Made by a program: the position numbers and the translations under genes. A stretch of DNA of 61,694 bases from an uncultured Lachnospiraceae bacterium (GTDB lineage Bacteria; Bacillota; Clostridia; Lachnospirales; Lachnospiraceae). Below, piece by piece: positions 9,345 through 20,100 of the stretch. Each line of letters starts with the position of its first letter. The first letter of the stretch is position 1. Location: NCBI GenBank assembly GCA_947589305.1, contig CANQAP010000010.1:1-61694 (forward strand), given 5' to 3'. The notes below the pieces were generated by a model, which saw nothing but the letters and a program-made list of their open reading frames with translations, made no database searches and was not told the DNA's origin.

Positions 9345-10397
9345 TTACTCCTGCGTCGGAGCTTCCGGTGTAAACTGAATCAAGTTCCAAGCATCTTCAT
9401 TCACATTTTTTGAAAATTTCCATGAACTATCCATTTCTTTTAAGTATTCCTGAAAGATCTGTGTGAAATACTCTTTTTGCAGTTCTGCCTCCATCTCTTC
9501 TTTCTTATCCTGCGTTGCCTCCGCATCCGTGATGGCAACCATCTGCATGATATGATATCCGTATTGACTTTCTACGACTCCAAGATATTCTCCGTCTTTC
9601 AGCGCATAGATCTGATCTGCCAGTTCCTGCCCGTACTGATCCACATATTCCTGATATGACATCGTATAAAAATCCGAATTTGTACAGCCATATTCATATG
9701 CCGCCGTCTCAATATTCAACGTATCTTCCGTATCTGTGATCCTTTGATACGCTTCCGTCGCCTGTTGATACAGCGCTTCTTTCTCTTCGTCCGATACCGC
9801 CGCAAAGTCTCCTTCGTTCTGTTCTACATAGGTCGGAAAATACAGGTCATATATCTTTGTCTGCCGGCACTGTTCGTCCGAGACTTCTACATGTCCCTCC
9901 TGCATGATGCGGTCATAGACCTTGCCGGCGACCGCATTTTCTTCATAGACTTGGATTGCCAGCTCCAGATCTACGCCTGTCTCTGCCTTATCCGCATCCG
10001 TCAGTCCATTGATAAATGCTTCCGCCTGCTGCTGAATCTGTGTTGTCTCATCCTGCGACAATGCAACGCCATAGGAATCTGCCTTCGCTGCCAGTACCTT
10101 GACCTGAAGAATCTCCTCAATGATATCCTCTTTCGTAATCGTCTCTACCGTCTGCGTTTCCCCGCTCTCATTCTGCAGCTCAATCGTCCAAATGCCCGTA
10201 CCGTAATTCTGCTCATATTCCTGTTGAACGGTCTTTGCATAGATCCAGACTTCATTTAAATATACAGATTCGTCGCCAATGGTAAACACCTCTACCTTTT
10301 CGGTCGCTTCCGTAGAGATATCGTTTTGGCATCCTGACGATACTGCCAATACCGCCGCAAGAGAAAGGATCAGTCCCCATTTTTTTAACCGCTGCAT
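9345..10397 (-). CDS. PpiC-type peptidyl-prolyl isomerase lipoprotein (PrsA/SurA-like)
   Basis: 350-residue exported lipoprotein. It has a basic N-terminus, a hydrophobic stretch and lipobox AVSSGC near residue 24, so it should be anchored on the outer face of the membrane. Residues ~35-200 resemble the SurA-like chaperone region. The parvulin-like part is recognisable near 250-290 (LKDGEYLGVVESQYGYHIMQ). Likely role: folding of secreted proteins. The start ATG 10397 has GGAGG 6 nt before it. It is paired with a second PpiC-type lipoprotein 33 nt upstream, and both follow mfd, as foldases do near mfd in other Firmicutes. Confidence 0.85.
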   Translation of the reverse strand: MQRLKKWGLILSLAAVLAVSSGCQNDISTEATEKVEVFTIGDESVYLNEVWIYAKTVQQEYEQNYGTGIWTIELQNESGETQTVETITKEDIIEEILQVKVLAAKADSYGVALSQDETTQIQQQAEAFINGLTDADKAETGVDLELAIQVYEENAVAGKVYDRIMQEGHVEVSDEQCRQTKIYDLYFPTYVEQNEGDFAAVSDEEKEALYQQATEAYQRITDTEDTLNIETAAYEYGCTNSDFYTMSYQEYVDQYGQELADQIYALKDGEYLGVVESQYGYHIMQMVAITDAEATQDKKEEMEAELQKEYFTQIFQEYLKEMDSSWKFSKNVNEDAWNLIQFTPEAPTQE

Positions 10398-10430
10398 ATG
10401 CAACCTCCGTTTCCTTCCACACTCATCATG

Positions 10431-11453
10431 CTAAATAAAATCATGGAATGTAAAATCATCCCATACATTTTGGATCAGATCATCGTCTTCTATCACAAAA
10501 TCATCCATCCACTCGGTTTCCTTCTCATTCACGGCATCCTGAACAGCCGTATTCAGATTATATGCCTTTACCTTTGCCGTGTAATCTTCATCTTCCAGCG
10601 TAAGCACCTGAACGACCGTATAACCGAAGTCATTTTCAATGACATCACTGACTTCCCCATCGGATAAGTGATATGTTTCCCGTAAGCTGTCCGTCGTCGC
10701 ATGTACCGTGCCGGATGCCTGTCCGATTTCATATTCTTCGATCAGCGCCTCCGCTTCCTCGCCGTTTTGCAGCCGTGTGACTGCTTCTTCCGCGTTTTCT
10801 TTTTGTCGGGTCTGCTCTGCTTCGGATAAAAATACATAAGATCCGTCTTCGTTGACCACTGCATTACCCGTATCGTCGAGTTCTATCGTTAAAAAGACCA
10901 GATTTTCAATCGTACCGTAGGAAATATCTTCCACCTCTACTTCGGATGCAACCTGATTTTCCAGTTTTTGGATCAAACCCACCTGAAAATACATCTTCAC
11001 TAACAAGTCTCTGTCAATTCCGTATTTCTCCAACGTGTCGGCATCATAGGCGGCGATAAACTGATCCGCCAGATCTTCCATGTCTTTTTCTTCTTCTTCC
11101 GTCAGTTCCAATCCTTCTTCGATCGCTTTTAAATATAGGATCTTGGACTGGCGGATCTGTAACAGCAACTGTGCTTTATACGCATCGTCCATCGTCGGAT
11201 ATTCCTGATTATAATAGGCATCTAGGTTGATCCCCTGCTCGGAAGATATATTATTGATAAACGAAAGCGCATAGTAATTGACTTCATTGAGATATACTTC
11301 CTCTTGTCCGACTTTCAGTACCAGCACTTCTGACGGGTCTTTTCCGTCATTATCCCCCGACTGTTGTCCTCCGCCGTTTCCGCATCCGGTTAAAACAGTT
11401 GCGAGACAGCATATAAGAGACAACATTATGAAAATTCTTTTTCTTATCTTCAT
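10431..11453 (-). CDS. Second PpiC-type foldase lipoprotein
   Basis: 340-residue lipoprotein with lipobox VLTGC at about residues 20-24 followed by a Gly/Gln/Ser/Asp-rich linker. The fold resembles the neighbouring gene product: an N-terminal helical chaperone region and a parvulin-like C-terminal part (LSDGEVSDVIENDFGYTVVQ). The two share the motif in which Val-Tyr-Leu-Asn-Glu-Val follows the first strand, suggesting an old tandem duplication. It is predicted to help extracytoplasmic protein folding. It lies 48 nt after mfd. Confidence 0.82.
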   Translation of the reverse strand: MKIRKRIFIMLSLICCLATVLTGCGNGGGQQSGDNDGKDPSEVLVLKVGQEEVYLNEVNYYALSFINNISSEQGINLDAYYNQEYPTMDDAYKAQLLLQIRQSKILYLKAIEEGLELTEEEEKDMEDLADQFIAAYDADTLEKYGIDRDLLVKMYFQVGLIQKLENQVASEVEVEDISYGTIENLVFLTIELDDTGNAVVNEDGSYVFLSEAEQTRQKENAEEAVTRLQNGEEAEALIEEYEIGQASGTVHATTDSLRETYHLSDGEVSDVIENDFGYTVVQVLTLEDEDYTAKVKAYNLNTAVQDAVNEKETEWMDDFVIEDDDLIQNVWDDFTFHDFI

Positions 11454-11501
11454 GGTCCAAACTCCTTTTCTTACGTTTCATTTGCTCATTGTATTATATT
11501 T

Positions 11502-14500
11502 CTAACGAAGTATCAATAGATGAATCGCATTTATCACACTTTCGACACAATTCAATCGTTCTTGCTTATTCATCTGTTTGACCTTCAAAACAAAGGTCGG
11601 ACTCTTAGAAAGATCCATCCGCATCTTGCCCTTGTATTCCTTCATAAACGAATCGATTCGTTCCGTTTGCACTTTCGCATCTGGATACATGACAAACGAC
11701 AATTCGGAATTCCGTTCCGCAATCTCCGAAATATATGCGTCATGCGCCTTTGCTTTGAGCCGTGCGATTTCCAAAAGATTTTCCACTGCTGCCGGCAGAT
11801 CGCCAAAACGGTCTGTCAGTTCGTCCTGCATATCTTCCATCTCCTCTTGTCCGCTGATGCAGGCGATCCGCTTATATAATTCCAGTTTGACCGATTCATT
11901 CCTGACATATGTTGCCGGAATATAAGCATCCAGCGGCAATTCAACCGTGGTTTCAAAGGTTTCCTCGACCCGTTCTCCCTTCTGCTCCCGAATGGCATCA
12001 TTTAAAAGTTTGCAGTACAGATCATATCCGACCGCTTCCATGTGACCGGACTGATTTTCACCCAGAAGATTGCCGGCTCCCCGTATTTCCAAGTCACGCA
12101 GAGCGATCCTGTAACCGGAGCCTAAATCTGTAAATTCCCGAATCGCCTGCAGCCGTTTTTCCGCCGTTTCTTTTAACAGCTTATCCCGGCGATACATCAG
12201 GAACGCAGACGCCCGGCGATTGGATCGACCGACCCTGCCGCGCAGTTGATAAAGTTGTGCCAGTCCGAAGTTCTCGGCATCCTGAACGATCATCGTGTTT
12301 ACATTGGAAATATCCAAACCGGTCTCTATGATCGTCGTCGTTACCAAAACGTCAATGTCTCCGTTGATAAACTGATACATGACGGTTTCCAGTTCGCGTT
12401 CCCGCATCTGTCCGTGCGCAAAAGCGATCCGGGCATCTGGCAGTAATTCCTGAAGTTCCGTTGTCACACGGTCAATATCATTTACCCGATTATACACATA
12501 ATATACCTGTCCGCCTCTCGCCAGTTCCCGCTGCACGGCTTCACGTACCAGTTCCGGATTGTATTCCATCACATATGTCTGGATTGCCTGCCGGTCTACC
12601 GGAGGTTCTTCTAACAGACTCATGCTTCGGATCCCGATCAAACTCATATGCAGCGTTCTCGGTATCGGGGTCGCCGTCAGCGTCAGTACATCGATATCTT
12701 TCTTCATCTGCTTGATCTTCTCTTTATGAGCCACGCCAAACCGCTGTTCCTCGTCGATCACCAGCAGCCCCAGATTACGATATATGATATCTTTCGAAAA
12801 CAACCGATGCGTACCGATAACAATATCTACCGTACCGTTTTTCAGACCTTCCGCGATCCGTTTCTGTTCCGTCGGCGTACAAAAACGCGACATCATTTTA
12901 ATAGTTACCGGATAATTTTTCATCCGTTCCGTAAAGGTAGCATAATGCTGCTGCGCCAAAATGGTCGTCGGAACCAGATACGCCACCTGCTTACCGTCCT
13001 GAACCGCCTTAAATGCCGCCCGGATCGCGATTTCCGTCTTTCCGTATCCGACATCTCCGCAGATCAATCGGTCCATGATCTGATGACTCTCCATATCCCG
13101 CTTCGTTTCTTCAATCGCGCGAAGCTGGTCCTCCGTCTCCTCATAAGGGAATGCCTCTTCAAACTCTTTCTGCCATATCGTATCGGCGGAATACGCATAT
13201 CCTTCCTTTGATTGGCGGATAGCATATAAATCCACCAGTTCTTTTGCGATTCCCGCCACATGCCCTTTCACGCGGTTTTTCGTATTCTGCCATGCCGTAC
13301 CGCCCAGCTTATCCAGTTTCGGTTTCGCCCCGTCTTTACCGGAGAACTTCTGAATCAGATCCAACTGTGACACTAAGATATAGAGCTTACTGTTATCTTT
13401 ATATTCAATCGTGATATAATCTTTTGCGACTTTATCCACTTCTATCTTTTCAATACCGCGATAAATGCCGATTCCATGATTTTCATGTACGACATAGTCT
13501 CCCACCGCAATATCGGAAAAACTGTTGATCTTCTCACCGGCATATTTTGATCTCGACCGTTTTCGTTTTGTGTGTTCGCGGGTCTGAAAAATATCGCCCT
13601 CACTGACCACGATCAGCTTTTCTTCCGGGAACTCAAATCCCTTGCTCAGCCTTCCCGCCGCCACCATGACCTCTGACGGCTGCAATTCCCGGTCAAAATC
13701 TTCACTATAGAAACTGACAATATGATAATCTTCAAATTCTGCCGCGATTCGCTTCGCCCGTGTCGCAGAAGAACAAAACAGCAAAATCCGGTATCCCTTT
13801 TTCTTCCAGACAGCTACGTTCTTGACCAACAGATCAAAATGATTATTATATGTCTGCACCATTTTCGATTCCCAATGGATGCTTTTCCCCGCACCCCATT
13901 CTTCAAAATTCTGTATCAATGCCGAACAAAGCAGTACAAAACGATTAGAGAGCATATGGATCACATCCTCATATGGAAAAAGCACATTCGCCTGCTCCGG
14001 CAGGATATATCCGCCTTCCAAACGACTTTTCATGTTTTCCTGAAATTCCAACTCATATGCCCTTGCATTTTCTTCTACACGTTTCGGTTCGTCTACGAAA
14101 ATCCTTGTATCCTCCGGAAAATAATCTAAAAATGAAACCAGTTTCTCATAAAAATACGGCAGATAACTTTCCATGCCTATGGCAGTATGCAGTTCCGTCA
14201 ATTCTTCCCGCAGCGAATCTACTGTACGATTCAGTCTGGCGTATGCTTCTGTCTGTTTTGCAGCTTTGAGTGTCTGGGCAGTTTTTTTTCGTTCCGTTTC
14301 TATCTTCCTCAGTCCCCGCAGTATGCGCTCTTCCGTCAGAATGACTTCCGTAGCGGGGTAAATGACCAATTCCTCCAGTTCTTCAATCGACCGCTGGCTT
14401 TCCACATCAAAACTGCGCAGAGAGTCTACTTCATCTCCCCATAATTCTATTCGATACGGACAGTCTTCCGTCAACGGAAAAACATCTAAGATCCCGCCCC

Positions 14501-15017
14501 GTACCGCATATTGTCCGGTCGTTTCTACATAATCCCGCTTCTCATAACCAAGCGTAGTCATCGTCTCATGGAACCCTTTGATATCGATCACATCTCCCCG
14601 CCGGATGGTATAGAGGCTGTTCCGAATATATGAAACATCCGGTATCCGTTCCATCAATGCCTCCATCGGCAAAATGACGGTCGCTTCTTTTTCCTCCATC
14701 AGACATTTCAGGATTTCCATTCGCTGCCTGACAATGGCATTGCCATGCACATCCGCGCTGTAAAACAACACATCTTTCGCCGGATACACATACACGCTGC
14801 GATCAAAAAAGCGATAATACTCCGCCAACTGTCTGGCGCGCTGTTCTCCATAGGTCAGGATCAACCGATAACGGGAAGCTTTCCCGATACAAAACGAGAC
14901 ACAACTAAAGGCGGTATCACTCAATCCGGATACCGCTATAAATCCACGATGTTTCATTGCCTGCAATATAGCCTGATAGGATGTACTTTCCGTAATCGGC
15001 TTTGTAATTGCTTTCAT
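11502..15017 (-). CDS. mfd: Transcription-repair coupling factor
   Basis: 1171-residue ATP-dependent translocase that displaces stalled RNA polymerase and recruits UvrA. Domains in order: UvrB-like N-terminal part (about 1-350); RNA-polymerase-interacting CarD-like domain (about 490-560, GDYVVHENHGIGIYRG); RecG-like helicase with Walker A GDVGYGKTEIA, DEEQRFGV box and QLRGRVGRS; then the C-terminal D7 domain. Full length. It starts at ATG 15017, 14 nt after pth, in the conserved pth-mfd order of Firmicutes. Confidence 0.98.
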   Translation of the reverse strand: MKAITKPITESTSYQAILQAMKHRGFIAVSGLSDTAFSCVSFCIGKASRYRLILTYGEQRARQLAEYYRFFDRSVYVYPAKDVLFYSADVHGNAIVRQRMEILKCLMEEKEATVILPMEALMERIPDVSYIRNSLYTIRRGDVIDIKGFHETMTTLGYEKRDYVETTGQYAVRGGILDVFPLTEDCPYRIELWGDEVDSLRSFDVESQRSIEELEELVIYPATEVILTEERILRGLRKIETERKKTAQTLKAAKQTEAYARLNRTVDSLREELTELHTAIGMESYLPYFYEKLVSFLDYFPEDTRIFVDEPKRVEENARAYELEFQENMKSRLEGGYILPEQANVLFPYEDVIHMLSNRFVLLCSALIQNFEEWGAGKSIHWESKMVQTYNNHFDLLVKNVAVWKKKGYRILLFCSSATRAKRIAAEFEDYHIVSFYSEDFDRELQPSEVMVAAGRLSKGFEFPEEKLIVVSEGDIFQTREHTKRKRSRSKYAGEKINSFSDIAVGDYVVHENHGIGIYRGIEKIEVDKVAKDYITIEYKDNSKLYILVSQLDLIQKFSGKDGAKPKLDKLGGTAWQNTKNRVKGHVAGIAKELVDLYAIRQSKEGYAYSADTIWQKEFEEAFPYEETEDQLRAIEETKRDMESHQIMDRLICGDVGYGKTEIAIRAAFKAVQDGKQVAYLVPTTILAQQHYATFTERMKNYPVTIKMMSRFCTPTEQKRIAEGLKNGTVDIVIGTHRLFSKDIIYRNLGLLVIDEEQRFGVAHKEKIKQMKKDIDVLTLTATPIPRTLHMSLIGIRSMSLLEEPPVDRQAIQTYVMEYNPELVREAVQRELARGGQVYYVYNRVNDIDRVTTELQELLPDARIAFAHGQMRERELETVMYQFINGDIDVLVTTTIIETGLDISNVNTMIVQDAENFGLAQLYQLRGRVGRSNRRASAFLMYRRDKLLKETAEKRLQAIREFTDLGSGYRIALRDLEIRGAGNLLGENQSGHMEAVGYDLYCKLLNDAIREQKGERVEETFETTVELPLDAYIPATYVRNESVKLELYKRIACISGQEEMEDMQDELTDRFGDLPAAVENLLEIARLKAKAHDAYISEIAERNSELSFVMYPDAKVQTERIDSFMKEYKGKMRMDLSKSPTFVLKVKQMNKQERLNCVESVINAIHLLILR

Positions 15018-15030
15018 ATTGATTCCCTTC

Positions 15031-15603
15031 TCATGTCCTTTTCACATTCCACTGATTCATCGCCGAATCAACGCCCCTCGTCACGATCATCTGCACGGCA
15101 TGACAAGCGGCTTCTTTTCCCTCTCTGATCATCGGCAGTTCTTCCGCCGAAAACCTTCCCAGCACATAATCCGCCAAATCCCAGCCTTCCGGCTTGGCTC
15201 CGACTCCCACGCGTACTCTTGCAAACACCTGCGTCCCTATATGTGCAATGATATTTTTCATGCCGTTATGCCCACCGGCGCTCCCCTTTGCCCGAATCCG
15301 GATGCGTCCCACATCCAAGTCGATATCGTCATAAATAACGATCAAATCTTCCTCAGCGTCTGCTTTGTAAAATTGCAGCGCGGCTTCCACACTCTCGCCG
15401 CTCAGATTCATATAGGTCTGCGGTTTTAGCAAAACGACCTTCTCCCCCTCGATCATGCCTGTTCCGCAAAGCGCTTTGTGTTTTTTGTCCCTTATACGGA
15501 TATTATATTGATCTGCAATCTCATCTATCACCGAAAAACCGATATTATGTCTGGTTCCCGCATAATCTCCGGTCGGATTTCCCAGCCCTACGATAATCTT
15601 CAT
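15031..15603 (-). CDS. pth: Peptidyl-tRNA hydrolase
   Basis: 190-residue enzyme that cleaves peptidyl-tRNA released by drop-off. It contains IIVGLGNPTGDYAGTRHNIG with the catalytic His in RHNIG, VYDDIDLDVG with the conserved Asp, and GSAGGHNGMKNI. The start is ATG 15603 after GAGGAAGGG; an ATG four codons upstream (15615) is possible. Its place between the GlmU-like gene and mfd matches the spoVG-glmU-pth-mfd neighbourhood of Bacillus. Confidence 0.97.
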   Translation of the reverse strand: MKIIVGLGNPTGDYAGTRHNIGFSVIDEIADQYNIRIRDKKHKALCGTGMIEGEKVVLLKPQTYMNLSGESVEAALQFYKADAEEDLIVIYDDIDLDVGRIRIRAKGSAGGHNGMKNIIAHIGTQVFARVRVGVGAKPEGWDLADYVLGRFSAEELPMIREGKEAACHAVQMIVTRGVDSAMNQWNVKRT

Positions 15604-15644
15604 ACCCTTCCTCATTTCCGTTAAAACGTCAGTATCAGCCGGTA

Positions 15645-16391
15645 TTATCGATTCGCCCGAAGGATTTGTGCGGCTTGCTCAAGCTGTTCCGTCGTATTAA
15701 CGCCTTTCGTCTCATCCGTCCGGTCCGTCGTCATTGCACCGACTACGATACCCTGTCCACTCCGTCTCTGATTATGAATGATCTCTATTGTATCTGTCAA
15801 ATAATATTCCTTCTGTACATTATCATTCGTCAGTTTTTCCAGACTGTCTGATAAATCTGCGGAACGAAAGACATACATACCGGAATTGATCTCACGAATG
15901 CTCTGTTCTTCTGGCGACGCATCCTTTTGCTCCACGATCTTTACGAAATCCCCGTTTTCATCCCGCACGATTCGTCCGTAACCGGTCGCATCATCTAAAA
16001 TTGTCGATAGGACGGTCACTTTTAACTGATGCTGCCGGTGATAAGCCACTAAATACCTCAGCGTCTGACCGGTAATGATCGGGGTATCTCCGCACAGGAT
16101 CATGGTATCCCCCTCCGTCCCGATAAAATCCTTTGCGCAGCGGACAGCATGACCGGTTCCAAGCTGCTCTTCCTGTAAGACGTACTGCACACCGCTGCCG
16201 ATCCGGTCACGTACCAGCTCCGCTCCGTGACCGACCACCAGACAGATCTCTTCTACACCTGCTTGTCTGGCGGCATCGATGACATATTCCACCATACTTT
16301 TGCCATCTATCTCATGCAATACCTTTGGCAACTCTGACTTCATGCGCGTGCCTTTCCCTGCGGCTAAAATTACCGCCTTTAACTGACTCAT
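15645..16391 (-). CDS. GlmU-type N-acetylglucosamine-1-phosphate uridylyltransferase, single domain
   Basis: 248-residue nucleotidyltransferase with the signature LKAVILAAGKGTRMKSELPK, then LCGDTPII and GYGRIV...EQKDAS, all as in the N-terminal half of GlmU. It ends in the linker helix (EQLEQAAQILRANR): the left-handed beta-helix acetyltransferase half of normal GlmU (~455 residues) is absent, and no remnant lies in the 41 nt before pth. It should make UDP-GlcNAc from GlcNAc-1-phosphate and UTP, so another protein must acetylate glucosamine-1-phosphate. The gene immediately upstream encodes a beta-helix acetyltransferase, though of the maltose/galactoside type. Position in the spoVG...pth-mfd neighbourhood supports true glmU descent. 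Confidence 0.88.
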   Translation of the reverse strand: MSQLKAVILAAGKGTRMKSELPKVLHEIDGKSMVEYVIDAARQAGVEEICLVVGHGAELVRDRIGSGVQYVLQEEQLGTGHAVRCAKDFIGTEGDTMILCGDTPIITGQTLRYLVAYHRQHQLKVTVLSTILDDATGYGRIVRDENGDFVKIVEQKDASPEEQSIREINSGMYVFRSADLSDSLEKLTNDNVQKEYYLTDTIEIIHNQRRSGQGIVVGAMTTDRTDETKGVNTTEQLEQAAQILRANR

Positions 16392-16442
16392 ACCCTGACC
16401 TCTTTCCGGAAACGACCGTTTACACCTGCGTCCTTTCCTTTC

Positions 16443-17063
16443 TTAAAATAAATCTTTCTGCAACTCGATGCTTTCCTGATCCGTGATCTCCCGAATCACA
16501 CGGCAGGGATTTCCGGCTGCAAACGAATGCGGCGGTATGGATTTCGTTACCACACTGCCTGCTCCGATCACACACCCCTCGCCGATTTCCACATTTCCGC
16601 ATACCACAACATTACTTGCCAGCCAGCAATGATCTCTGATCACAATCGGCTTTGCATATTCTTTATCCGTGATCGCGCCGTCCGGTTTTTGATAACATGC
16701 CCGCTCGCTTGCCAACATCGGATGCCTTGGAGCCGCCAAGGTAACATTCGGTCCGAAAAATACATGATTTCCGATCCGGATCGTGCAACAATCCAACACC
16801 GTCAAATGAAAGTTTGAAAAAAAATAATCTCCAATCGTTGTAAACACACCGTAATCAAAATAAATCGGTCCCTGTAGATAACAGGACCGCCCCCGGTTCG
16901 GCAGCAGGCGATCCAATATCGCCCGCCGCTTCTCCTCTTCTTCTTCCAGTGTATCATTATACTCCTTTGATAATCTATGTGCCGTTGCCCTCAGATGAAT
17001 CAATTCCGGATCCGACGGATCATAAATCTTTCCCTGAAGCATCTTCTCTTTTTCTGTCTCCAT
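16443..17063 (-). CDS. Left-handed beta-helix sugar O-acetyltransferase (Maa/LacA family)
   Basis: 206-residue acetyl-CoA-dependent acetyltransferase. An N-terminal maltose-acetyltransferase cap (MLQGKIYDPSDPEL onward) is followed by hexapeptide repeats (for example IRIGNHVFFGPNVTL, EIGEGCVIGAGSVVTKSIPP) and the catalytic His region PRHPMLASERA. Family members O-acetylate sugars such as maltose or galactosides, often with poorly defined true substrates. It sits 51 nt upstream of the single-domain GlmU gene. A link to amino-sugar acetylation is suggestive by context only. Confidence 0.88.
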   Translation of the reverse strand: METEKEKMLQGKIYDPSDPELIHLRATAHRLSKEYNDTLEEEEEKRRAILDRLLPNRGRSCYLQGPIYFDYGVFTTIGDYFFSNFHLTVLDCCTIRIGNHVFFGPNVTLAAPRHPMLASERACYQKPDGAITDKEYAKPIVIRDHCWLASNVVVCGNVEIGEGCVIGAGSVVTKSIPPHSFAAGNPCRVIREITDQESIELQKDLF

Positions 17064-17123
17064 CCGTCTGCCTCCTTTCTATACCGCTTGGCGGAGCGAT
17101 CAGTGTCAGCATGCCAAATGCTC

Positions 17124-20100
17124 TTATTCTTCTTCCGGTTCCGTAGCATTCTTCTCGGATATGTCTTCCGTAGGTTTCGAAACTTCCGCCGCCTGTACGT
17201 CGCCGATGCCTTCCATCAAACGATTCTCATCTTCTTTCAACGTCGTTTCATCACCGATATCCACATGTACCATTTCCTTCTTCCGATATATGATATCATA
17301 AAAAGTCGGAACAATAAACAATGTCATAAAGGTACCGTATACTAAGCCGCCGATTACGACAATGGACATACCCTTTCCCATTTCCGACGCCATATCATTA
17401 CTAAACGCCATCGTTGACATCGCCAAAATCGTCGTCAGCGCCGTCATCAGAATCGGTCGCATACGGATTTTTCCGGTTTCCACCAAAGCTTCCTTCTTCT
17501 CCATACCGCCCAGACGTAACTGATTCACATAATCTACAAACACGATACCGTTATTTACGATAACACCTGCCAGCACTAAGAATCCCATCAGGCAGATCAT
17601 GGAAATCTCCTGTCCGCTGATAAAGAGTGCTAGAAATCCGCCGGTAAATGCCAATGGAATGGTCAATAGCACGATGAACGGCGAAACCAGATTCTGGAAC
17701 TGTGCCACCATAACCAGATAGATCAGCACGATCGCTAACAGGATCATGAGCAGCATATCTTCTAACGCTTCATTGACACTTTCACTTTCACCGACGATTT
17801 CCAGTGTGATCCCTTCCGGCGCCTCATACCGATCCAACCGATTCTGTACATCTCGCGCAAGCAGTGTCGTATTATAACCGTCCATTGTAGTGGCAGAAAC
17901 AGTCAGATACCGCTGCTGGTTTTCACGTCCAATGGACGCGACGCTTTTACTTTCTTCCAAGCTGGCAAATTCACTCAGCTTATGTACCTCCGTTTCCTGC
18001 GTACCGTCTTCTCCCGTCGTGTTGACCTCAAACTCATAATCCATCAGATTATCACGATCCACCGTATGCGTTTCATCCACGATCACAACGTCATAATCCT
18101 TACCGTTTACCGTCAGGGTAGTTGCGGTATCTTCCGTGGTGAGAGATTGTGCGATCTCACTGAAGATCTGGGCGACCGTCAGATTATATTTCATCGCCTT
18201 GTCTTTATTTACTAAGATCTTGATCTGGTCGTCCCCTTCTTCCTGACCATTCGTAATGTCTTCCATACCGCCGACTTCCTCCAAGATGCCCATGACATCT
18301 TCGGAAACCTGTAACATGTCATCCACATCCGAGCCATAGATATTCACTTCCATACCGCTTCCCATCAGGCTTGACATGTCCATATTGGATAACGATACAT
18401 TCACTTCTTCCAAATCCATATCGGCTAAAGCTTCTTCTATCTGCTTTCCGACAGCGGCATTATCCTTCGCCGCCTGATCCGATACAATAATATAGAAATA
18501 AAATCCGTTGGTTGCATCCGACGTACTCATAATACCCATGGAACTTTCTGTCATGGCTCCGACTGTCTCAATTCCGTCGATCGCCATCAGGCGTTCGACC
18601 ACCTCGTCAGCCAATGCAAAATTCTCATCATCGGAGTTCTCGCTGTCCGTTGTAATGGAAACGGACATCTGATTACTTCCCATGCTCGGCAATAACACCA
18701 GACCGGTACGAAACGCTTGGAAGATACATAACACCAGCAAAACCACAGCCGTCAGGATCGGCAGCCATTTCCGCTTGAGACAGAAACGAAGCGCCTTCTC
18801 ATATACCCGTATCATGGCGTCAAACCAACGATGATTTTTTGTCTTCGTATTCTTTAATACCGTCGCGCTCATACTCGGAACGACTGTCAATGCCACGATC
18901 AGGCTGGCAATCAAGCTGAATGCGATCGTCCATGCCATATCCGGCAATAACTGTTTCGCGATACCGGTTGCAAATACCATTGGCAGAAAGACGCAGACCG
19001 TTGTCAGTGTAGATGCGATGATCGCGCCTGCCACCTGATTGGCACCCATGACGGCTGCCCGCGCGGACGGGATTCCCTTATTCCGCAGTCGGTAAATGTT
19101 TTCGATCACCACGATCGAATTATCTACCAGCATACCGATACCCAAAGCCAAACCGGATAGCGAAATGATATTCATGGTCATTTTCGTGAAATACATCAAG
19201 ACCATGGCAAACAATACACTTAACGGAATACTGAATGCCACTACGATCGTCGGCTTGGCGTCTTTTAAGAAAAGTGCCAAAACGATGATAGCCAATATAG
19301 CGCCGAAGATCAGATTGGACAATACCGATTTAATGATCATATCGATATATTCTCCCTGATCCATCAGATTTAAAACATGCAGATCCGGATATTTTTTCGT
19401 CAGATCCTGCAACGCTTCGTTGCATTCGTCGGATACGCTTGCAGTTCCGGCGGTACTTGCTTTATAGATTGCTAAAATGATCGCTTCATTACCATTGACC
19501 TTTGCATAGCTTACACCGGAATTATCGATCATCGTAATGGTCGCAACGTCTTTCAGACGTACTTCCCCGATCCCGTCAATATCGCACAGCAGGGCATTTT
19601 CCAAATCCTCTACGCTGCTAAACTCATCTCCGACCTTCAACAGATACTGAGTATCGCCCTCATAGATATATCCGGCAGGCATTGTGAAATTCTGCGCCGA
19701 GATCAGCGCAGATAACGTATCCAGACTTAAAAGAGTGTCCAGATTCGCATTTTCCAATGCGGTATCCTTCGCCGTTTCATACGACGTCTTGGCTTCCTCC
19801 ATCTCTGCCTTTCCTTCGTCCAATGCAGTCTGTGCCGCAGCCAACTGTGCATTTGCGGCGCCAAATCCTGCTGCCGCAGTCATCTTTCCTTCTTCTAATG
19901 CCGAATAATTGTTAATGGCTTCCTGTGTCTGCGTATTCACGGTATCCAGTACCGCCTGAGCCGCCGCGATTTCCACTTCCAGATTTGCGAGAGCGTCCTG
20001 TATTTCCGGAATCCGCTTATGTGCGGCATCGACCTGTTGGAGCGTTTCCGCGTTCAGGCTCGTGAGCATGCTGATCTGTTCTTCGGAAACAGCCGGTACA

